Assembly: GCA_046080565.1 (NCBI GenBank)
Contig: JBJTUF010000168.1
Coordinates: forward strand, 1-6,593
DNA from: Cuspidothrix sp046080565
GTDB lineage: Bacteria > Cyanobacteriota > Cyanobacteriia > Cyanobacteriales > Nostocaceae
Direction: 5' to 3'
DNA length: 6,593 nucleotides
The first letter of the stretch is position 1; the number at the start of each line of letters is the position of its first letter. Positions 1 through 4,160 of the stretch are shown here, piece after piece. The notes below the pieces were generated by a model that was not told where the DNA came from, did not search any database, and saw only the letters and a program-made list of their open reading frames with translations. A program made the translations under genes and the position numbers.

Positions 1-2250
1 CTTGCGATAAACAATCCCGACGATATTATCCCGTTCTTCAGAGGACATATCTTTTGCGTCGCTTTCGGGAAGGTCAATATCCTTATCCAAGTTCACAATG
101 CGGCATTTGTCAACGATCGCATTGACAATAGAAACTCCCCGGCCGCTATCTTTCAAAGTTTGGTAAGAAGCAATTAACTCACTGAGTTCTTTCAAACCTT
201 TGTATAAACCAGCATTTTCCGCAGGTGGAGTTAAGTAGGAAATAGTTTCGGCATAACTGCGACGTTTAGCAATAGTGGCTTCACTGGGGTTATTCGCTGC
301 GTAATAATACAGATTGGGAATTGTGCCAATTAATTGATCTGGGTAACAATCTCCAGACATCCCCATCTGTTTACCAGGCATAAACTCTAATGAGCCGTGT
401 GTACCAAAATGTAAAACAGCATCAGCACCCCAAATTCTTTCTAAATAAGTATAGAAAGCGGCAAAGCCATGATGGGGACTAGCGGAACGGGAGAATAACA
501 AGCGCATGGGGTCGCCTTCATAACCAAAAGTTGGTTGTACACCAATGAAGACATTACCGAATTGCTTACCATACACAAGGAGATTTTGTCCGTCGCTGTT
601 TAAGTTACCTGGTGGTGGTCCCCAGTTTTCTTCTAAACGTTGGGAGTAAGGTGTCAGTGCTTCATATTCGGGTACTGACATTTTGTAAGCAATGTTAAGT
701 TCAGGACTTGCGTATTGTGCTTGTACGTCGTGGATGACTTGTTCTAGTAACTCTTGGGGAGTCTCTGGAATATCCTGCACATCGTAACCGTTGTTTCTCA
801 GTCCTTTGAGAACTTCATGAATTGAACCAAATACGTCTAAATATGCCGCAGTTCCCACATTTCCTTTATCGGGGGGGAAGCTGAAAACAGTGATAGCGAC
901 TTTTTTGATTAATTTGGGTTTGCGGCGTAAACTTGCCCATTTTAAGGCACGTTGGGCAACGATTTCTACTCGGTCCTGGAGGGCGATCGCTCTACCTGTT
1001 GCGCCGTCTTTACCGGATAGGATGATTGGCTCAATTGCGCCGTCTAGTTCGGGTATAGCAATTTGTAAAGCCACTTGAATGGGATGTAACCCCAAATCGC
1101 TATCCAGCCATTCTTCGGTGGTTTGGAAGACCAAAGGAAGGGCTACCATGTAAGGACGGTTTAATTTTTTTAACGCTTCGATAGCTTTGGGATGGTCTTG
1201 TCTAGCAGGTCCACCCACTAAAGCAAATCCAGTTAAAGAGACAACGGCATCAACTAGGGGGAGTTTTGTTGTAGGTTCATAGAAATAAGCATCTACAGGT
1301 TTAGAGAAGTCCAAACCACCAGCAAACACAGGAAGGACTTTTGCACCTAAAGATTCTAATTCTTGGATAATAGCGACATAATGAGCATCATCGCCTGTAA
1401 CTAAGTGAGTGCGTTGTAAAACTAAACCTACACATGGTGCGAGGGGGTCTTTGAGGTTTCGGGAAATATCTCTGCGTACAGAATACCAGTTTAGATATTC
1501 CCGCACATCTTCAAACATATTTGGCGCGAGGGGATGCCAAATACCCATATCAGGATAAACTACAGGTGCTTGATAGTCAGAATCTGCTAATTTTTGTTTG
1601 TCTTCACCTTTTAAAACGTATTTATCAGCCAGCATCAGCAGGAAGTTTTCCAGGTTTTCTGGTGAACCACCCAACCAATACTGAAAACTGAGCATGAAGT
1701 TACGCGCATCTTGTGCTTTTTCGATGGGGAGGAATTTCAGCACTTGGGGAAGAGTACGCAAGAGCTTTAACATACCATCTTGGAAACCAGCGCCAGATTT
1801 TTCTTTGCGCTTTTTCATGAAGTTGGCAATTACGCTCTTGGATTGTCCCAACTGTGCTAAGGAGAAGCTACCCATTTTATTAAGGCGCATAACTTCCGGC
1901 ATAGAGGGGAAAACAACCGCCACATCAAAGTTATCCCGGTGGGGTTCTACTGCTGCGACGAGTTTCTGCGCTAAGTCTTCAATAAATATCAGGGAAGCGA
2001 TGAATATATTAGCACTGGCTATATCGCGTTTGAAATCTTCATAGTTTTCTGAATCGCGCAGTTCTTCAATTAAGTAACCACTGATTTCTATGGCCACGCT
2101 GGGATGTTTGGCGTTAATTTCCCGTACTGCTTGAGATAAAGAACTTTGATATTGAGACTCAAGCACAACATAAACGACTTTAATCAGATTGCGTCCGCGT
2201 AGGTCGTCAGGTGCTATATGTCTAATTGTGGACTTGACCTGGGTAAACAT
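1..2250 (-). CDS. chlH: Magnesium chelatase subunit H (ChlH), N-terminal 750 residues, 3' end outside window
   Basis: ChlH is the large porphyrin-binding subunit of Mg-chelatase. With ChlI and ChlD (AAA+ ATPase partners, not in this window) it inserts Mg2+ into protoporphyrin IX, the first committed step of chlorophyll synthesis, in the cytoplasm or at the membrane surface. The minus strand reads open from ATG 2250 to base 1: exactly 750 codons, no stop. The protein begins MFTQVKSTIRHIAPDDLRGR. Roughly residues 12-175 match the ChlH/BchH N-terminal domain (DUF3479); from about 180 onward it matches the CobN/Mg-chelatase domain, including LHFGTHGSLEFMPGKQMGM with the conserved-looking His at residue 618. 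Cyanobacterial ChlH is about 1,330 residues, so some 580 C-terminal residues are missing only because of the window edge. The start is supported by an AAGGAG site 9 nt upstream. Base composition is more GC-rich than the other two genes. Identification is by recognition of the family sequence; CobN of cobalamin synthesis is the alternative, but the N-terminus is ChlH-type. Confidence 0.96.
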   Translation of the reverse strand, partial: MFTQVKSTIRHIAPDDLRGRNLIKVVYVVLESQYQSSLSQAVREINAKHPSVAIEISGYLIEELRDSENYEDFKRDIASANIFIASLIFIEDLAQKLVAAVEPHRDNFDVAVVFPSMPEVMRLNKMGSFSLAQLGQSKSVIANFMKKRKEKSGAGFQDGMLKLLRTLPQVLKFLPIEKAQDARNFMLSFQYWLGGSPENLENFLLMLADKYVLKGEDKQKLADSDYQAPVVYPDMGIWHPLAPNMFEDVREYLNWYSVRRDISRNLKDPLAPCVGLVLQRTHLVTGDDAHYVAIIQELESLGAKVLPVFAGGLDFSKPVDAYFYEPTTKLPLVDAVVSLTGFALVGGPARQDHPKAIEALKKLNRPYMVALPLVFQTTEEWLDSDLGLHPIQVALQIAIPELDGAIEPIILSGKDGATGRAIALQDRVEIVAQRALKWASLRRKPKLIKKVAITVFSFPPDKGNVGTAAYLDVFGSIHEVLKGLRNNGYDVQDIPETPQELLEQVIHDVQAQYASPELNIAYKMSVPEYEALTPYSQRLEENWGPPPGNLNSDGQNLLVYGKQFGNVFIGVQPTFGYEGDPMRLLFSRSASPHHGFAAFYTYLERIWGADAVLHFGTHGSLEFMPGKQMGMSGDCYPDQLIGTIPNLYYYAANNPSEATIAKRRSYAETISYLTPPAENAGLYKGLKELSELIASYQTLKDSGRGVSIVNAIVDKCRIVNLDKDIDLPESDAKDMSSEERDNIVGIVYRK
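983..990. repeat. HIP1 octamer GCGATCGC
   Basis: Highly iterated palindrome of cyanobacteria, here within chlH. It supports the cyanobacterial assignment. Confidence 0.85.
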
Positions 2251-2259
2251 TCAGATAAG

Positions 2260-2265
2260 CTCCTT
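2260..2265 (-). promoter_or_regulatory. Shine-Dalgarno site of chlH
   Basis: On the minus strand AAGGAG lies 9 nt before ATG 2250. It fixes the chlH start and argues against any start further downstream. Confidence 0.8.
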
Positions 2266-2279
2266 TGAGGCGTGTTCTC

Positions 2280-2367
2280 TGGAAGTGTGTAACTTCCATT
2301 TTCTTCGGCAATTAAGAGTTTTGTACCAGAAAACTCTGTGTCAGTGGGGGTTTTCTCCCTGAACTGA
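2280..2367 (-). promoter_or_regulatory. Potential three-hairpin 5' leader of chlH
   Basis: The chlH leader can fold into three consecutive stems, listed from the promoter side. Stem 1 is TCAGT/ACTGA (2363-2367 with 2341-2345), continued after an internal loop by GGG/CCC. Stem 2 is a perfect 8 bp, AGAGTTTT/AAAACTCT (2330-2337 with 2315-2322), with a 7-nt loop. Stem 3 is a perfect 7 bp, TGGAAGT/ACTTCCA (2292-2298 with 2280-2286), with a 5-nt loop, ending 14 nt before the Shine-Dalgarno site. The pairings are directly visible. A regulatory role is inference; no known riboswitch class is recognised, and no U-run follows any stem, so these are not plain terminators. Confidence 0.4.
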
Positions 2368-2393
2368 AACAAAATGATATAAAAAACGTAATC

Positions 2394-2422
2394 ATTATTG
2401 ATAAATCTTAACAATTTAGCAA
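2394..2422 (-). promoter_or_regulatory. Candidate sigma-70-type promoter for chlH
   Basis: On the minus strand TTGCTA (2417-2422) and AATAAT (2394-2399) are separated by exactly 17 bp and lie about 145 bp before the chlH start, upstream of the hairpin leader. Both boxes are imperfect and the area is AT-rich, so this is only a candidate. Confidence 0.3.
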
Positions 2423-2438
2423 GATTTTCTCAGATGTT

Positions 2439-2455
2439 TGTAAATTCTGTTTACA
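2439..2455. promoter_or_regulatory. 17-bp palindrome, operator-like, upstream of chlH
   Basis: TGTAAA-N5-TTTACA is a perfect inverted repeat with 6-bp arms. It lies 16 bp upstream of the candidate chlH -35 box, a typical place for an activator. It resembles the NtcA site GTA-N8-TAC, but the spacing between GTA and TAC here is 9, not 8, so NtcA cannot be claimed. It could also serve the rightward gene. Confidence 0.35.
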
Positions 2456-2504
2456 TAAGTAATTGGTTATTGAGTTACCTAGTTGTTTAATGGGTATAGG
2501 AATT

Positions 2505-2570
2505 AACCACGAAGGACACGAAGCAAGAAGGAAGAGAAACGAACCGCAGAGACGCAGAGGACGCAGAGGT
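2505..2570. repeat. Cyanobacterial interspersed repeat (CACGAAGGACACGAAG / CGCAGAGGACGCAGAGG type)
   Basis: Two purine-rich blocks sit side by side: ACCACGAAGGACACGAAG (2506-2523) and a block from about 2542 to 2569 with GCAGAG units in short tandem (CGCAGAGACGCAGAGGACGC). These blocks are familiar from intergenic regions of Nostocales genomes, where they occur in many copies; the multi-copy claim rests on recalled knowledge. No coding role is apparent. The repeat separates the chlH control region from the Uma2 gene. Confidence 0.65.
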
Positions 2571-2703
2571 AAGAGGGTTTGAGAGAGTTTTTATGTAGGG
2601 TTTAATTTTCTCTGTTAAATACTCTATACAAAAATATGAAAAATCGGATTAATCATATAAAATAGCTTATGAGATAGTTAAATTTTCTCCCTAAATATTC
2701 AAT

Positions 2704-2708
2704 GAGGA
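2704..2708 (+). promoter_or_regulatory. Shine-Dalgarno site deciding the Uma2 start
   Basis: GAGGA ends 7 nt before ATG 2716 but only 1 nt before the in-frame ATG at 2710. The spacing favours 2716 as the real start. Confidence 0.6.
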
Positions 2709-2715
2709 TATGATC

Positions 2716-3291
2716 ATGAATGCTTTGACTGTCAATTTAGAATCAGTAATAGAAATGACTGATGAGCAATTTTTTAAACTATGTCAAAATAACCCGGAAT
2801 TAAGATTTGAAAGAAATGCCAATGGAGAGTTAATAATTATGCCACCAACGGGAGGAGAAACGGGAAATCGTAATGCGGGTATAACTGCTCAACTTTGGAT
2901 TTGGAATGAGCAAAATCAGGAGGGTATAGTTTTTGATTCTTCTACTTGTTTTAAGTTACCAAATGGTGCAGATCGTTCTCCTGATGCTGCTTGGATTAAG
3001 TTAGAAAGATGGGATACTTTAACTGATGAAGAAAAACAAAGGTTTCCTCCTATTTGTCCTGATTTTGTCATTGAGTTACTTTCTCCTAGTGATAGTTTGA
3101 AGACTACACAGGAAAAGATGGAGGAATATATCGCTAATGGTGTGCGTTTGGGGATATTAATTAATCGTAAATCTTGTCAATTGGAAATTTATAGACCTGG
3201 TAAGGAAGTTGAGATTTTAGATTCTCCTGCTACGGTTTCGGGGGAAGATGTTTTAAAGGGTTTTGTTTTGAATTTGGCGATAGTTTGGTAG
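2716..3291 (+). CDS. Uma2 family (DUF820) PD-(D/E)XK endonuclease-like protein
   Basis: This is a complete 191-residue protein of the Uma2/DUF820 family, which is expanded in cyanobacteria and has a restriction-endonuclease-like fold. The cellular role of most members is unknown. Using the 191-residue numbering, visible family motifs are NGELIIMPPTGGETGNRN near residue 36, RSPDAAWI with D90, PDFVIELLSPSDS with E120, and QEKMEEYIANGVRLGILIN with K134. D90, E120 and the lysine fit a PD-(D/E)XK active site, so nothing suggests loss of activity. The C-terminal half ends with the usual LEIYRPG strand. Length is normal for the family. It is soluble, with no signal peptide or membrane segment. I chose ATG 2716 over the in-frame ATG 2710 (two residues longer) because GAGGA at 2704-2708 is then 7 nt away. 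It stands alone, with repeats on both sides and no partner gene. Family assignment is firm; function as a nuclease is inferred. Confidence 0.93.
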   Translation: MNALTVNLESVIEMTDEQFFKLCQNNPELRFERNANGELIIMPPTGGETGNRNAGITAQLWIWNEQNQEGIVFDSSTCFKLPNGADRSPDAAWIKLERWDTLTDEEKQRFPPICPDFVIELLSPSDSLKTTQEKMEEYIANGVRLGILINRKSCQLEIYRPGKEVEILDSPATVSGEDVLKGFVLNLAIVW

Positions 3292-3311
3292 AAATAGAGA
3301 AAAAACGCAAT

Positions 3312-3326
3312 AATTATAAGAAAATC
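3312..3326 (+). repeat. Direct repeat AATTATAAGAAAATC, left copy
   Basis: An exact 15-bp match to 4141-4155, starting 20 bp after the Uma2 stop codon. The flanking bases of the two copies differ on both sides, so the match is exactly 15 bp. Confidence 0.6.
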
Positions 3327-3338
3327 AAATAATAATAT

Positions 3339-3369
3339 GTAGGTTGAGTTGATTTATAAAACCCAAAAT
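3339..3369. repeat. Degenerate cyanobacterial repeat (GTAGGTTGGGTTGA...AAACCCAA type)
   Basis: GTAGGTTGAGTTGA followed by AAAACCCAAAA resembles the widespread cyanobacterial intergenic element in which GTTGGGTTGA is followed by AAACCCAAC as an imperfect hairpin. This copy is short and degraded. The assignment is from memory of the family. Confidence 0.4.
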
Positions 3370-3370
3370 T

Positions 3371-3389
3371 ATTACAACAATTTTGTAAT
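3371..3389. repeat. Perfect 7-bp hairpin downstream of Uma2
   Basis: ATTACAA-CAATT-TTGTAAT forms a perfect stem with a 5-nt loop, 79 bp after the Uma2 stop. It is AT-rich with no T-run after it, so it would be a poor terminator. Confidence 0.35.
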
Positions 3390-3405
3390 TCAATTAATCA
3401 TTTAT

Positions 3406-3420
3406 TTAAACTAAGTTTAA
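3406..3420. repeat. 15-bp palindrome TTAAACT-A-AGTTTAA
   Basis: A perfect palindrome with 7-bp arms around one central base. It could be a protein-binding site, but in such AT-rich DNA chance is a serious alternative. Confidence 0.3.
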
Positions 3421-3436
3421 TCAAAGTTTTACATAA

Positions 3437-3628
3437 TCATTCTTCAGCTTCATCATAAGTAAAACCATGACAAGAAATTCTACCAAATTGAATATTAAAC
3501 CAGATCCCCAAGTCTGAAAATAATTAATCATTAATATGTATAATCAAGTTTATAGGAAGTTGAGTATTTTTTTGTTGATGATAATTTGTGACAATTCCAA
3601 TATTAACCACCAACAAACGACCGATAAA
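3437..3628 (-). pseudogene. Possible decayed gene fragment (minus strand), family unknown
   Basis: Read on the minus strand from 3628 down to TGA 3437-3439, this frame holds two protein-like segments separated by one in-frame TAA at 3524-3526. The first, 34 codons at most, includes GRLLVVNIGIVTNYHQQ and PINLIIHIND. The second includes LGIWFNIQFGRISCHGF and ends YDEAEE before the stop. Residue composition looks like globular protein rather than the Ile/Lys/Asn/stop mix expected of AT-rich noise. The upstream end stops exactly where the repeat at 3629-3673 begins, which fits truncation by that repeat. There is no start codon with a ribosome site. I do not recognise the family, and a chance open frame remains possible. 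Confidence 0.3.
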
Positions 3629-3673
3629 TTACATCCTGTACATCCTCAAGTCGTGGATATTCTGATTCTGATC
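3629..3673. repeat. Cyanobacterial interspersed repeat (TTACATCCTGTACATCCT...GGATAT type)
   Basis: TTACATCCTGTACATCCT followed by TCGTGGATATTCTGATTCTG matches, with a few changes, the element seen in many filamentous cyanobacteria in which 'acatcctgtacatcct' precedes 'tcctggatatcctgattc'. It is made of diverged CATCCTG-like units. It is not coding. Recognition is from recalled genome sequence. Confidence 0.6.
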
Positions 3674-3690
3674 AAAAAGTCTTGAATTAA

Positions 3691-3709
3691 CAATGATATT
3701 GTATCATTG
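3691..3709. repeat. 19-bp perfect inverted repeat CAATGATA-TTG-TATCATTG
   Basis: Two 8-bp arms with a 3-nt loop form a tight hairpin, 17 bp beyond the preceding interspersed repeat. It has no T-run and no adjacent gene. It may be an end of a small mobile repeat or a binding site. Confidence 0.4.
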
Positions 3710-3779
3710 CACCATAACTACGTTAATATATGGTTGCTAAGTAACATTTACTTGTATTGTTATATTATAATAAGTTAAT

Positions 3780-3905
3780 TTACGTTTTCATCGTAATCAC
3801 ACCGATCACGGGAAGCTCACCAGAGAAAGATTTCGGATTTATTGATACACCAGTGATATCGCCAGTAATTGTGTGGACATGATATAACAAGAGAGGAAAC
3901 TGGAA
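3780..3905 (-). pseudogene. Possible 3' remnant of a minus-strand gene, family unknown
   Basis: The minus strand is open for 41 codons from 3905 to TAA at 3780-3782. The last thirty or so residues, which include HTITGDITGVSINPKSF followed by SGELPVIGVITMKT, look like real protein: glycine-rich turns alternating with beta-type residues. There is no start codon with a ribosome site, and a TGA lies directly upstream at 3906-3908. The opposite strand is also open over much of the stretch, reading as a proline-rich mirror image, as is common behind a glycine-rich strand. I do not recognise the family. It could be the tail of a degraded gene or a chance frame. Confidence 0.25.
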
Positions 3906-4058
3906 TCAAAGTCTCTCTTTTTAGGGTACGGTATAGACACAAGTTCTATGTGTATTCGTTTTATTTAATGATAAATATTCAAGCAGAGATGATATTAGGA
4001 TGCATCAAAACTCTATTAGGGAATTTGATTATACTTCTGTGTACATCCTAGTCTTTTT

Positions 4059-4091
4059 AAGGGGGATTTAATGGAATCTAAAAATTTTTGA
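4059..4091 (+). other. AAGGGGGAT plus six-codon open frame (MESKNF, stop)
   Basis: AAGGGGGAT at 4059-4067 precedes ATG 4071, which reads six codons and stops at TGA 4089-4091, 69 bp before the kinase start. It could be an upstream mini-ORF or a lost start of the kinase gene. However, CTTTTTAAGGGGGATTTA also resembles half of a very common cyanobacterial repeat, so the apparent ribosome site may be accidental. Confidence 0.2.
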
Positions 4092-4140
4092 TATATCAAT
4101 CAGGACTGTTCAAACATCCTGGTGAAAGCTGAGAAAATAG

Positions 4141-4155
4141 AATTATAAGAAAATC
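4141..4155 (+). repeat. Direct repeat AATTATAAGAAAATC, right copy
   Basis: Exact 15-bp copy of 3312-3326, 829 bp away, ending 5 bp before the kinase ATG. It contains the in-frame TAA (4146-4148) that sets the upstream limit of the kinase frame. Confidence 0.6.
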
Positions 4156-4160
4156 CCATC

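Larger units (their letters stand above)
3292..4160. other. AT-rich intergenic region with repeat remnants, no intact gene
   Basis: About 870 bp between the Uma2 stop and the kinase start. I see no tRNA, rRNA, CRISPR or intact gene. It contains degenerate copies of known cyanobacterial repeats, several small perfect inverted repeats, two short minus-strand stretches that read like protein fragments, and a 15-bp direct repeat near both ends. The picture suits decayed inserted DNA. No strong promoter for the kinase stands out. Confidence 0.6.

Noticed and set aside
890..1078. Plus-strand open frame of 62 codons
   Set aside because: Lies antisense inside chlH, with no family likeness; a shadow of the real gene.
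1694..2044. Plus-strand open frame of 116 codons
   Set aside because: Antisense inside chlH; the chlH reading frame on the other strand is unmistakable.
2214..2414. Minus-strand open frame of 66 codons overlapping the chlH start
   Set aside because: Covers the chlH leader and first codons in another phase, has no ribosome site at its start, and its middle coincides with the leader hairpins.
2440..2454. NtcA-binding site
   Set aside because: GTA and TAC are 9 bp apart instead of the required 8, so I report it only as a palindrome.
2505..2570. CRISPR-like short repeats
   Set aside because: The units are adjacent, purine-rich and imperfect with no spacers, so this is an interspersed repeat, not a CRISPR array.
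3766..3771. Perfect TATAAT -10 box
   Set aside because: No acceptable -35 box at 16-18 bp, the region is very AT-rich, and the nearest downstream gene is almost 400 bp away.
3869..4051. Plus-strand open frame of 60 codons
   Set aside because: Begins with TTG and no ribosome site, sits in AT-rich intergenic DNA, and its residues look random.
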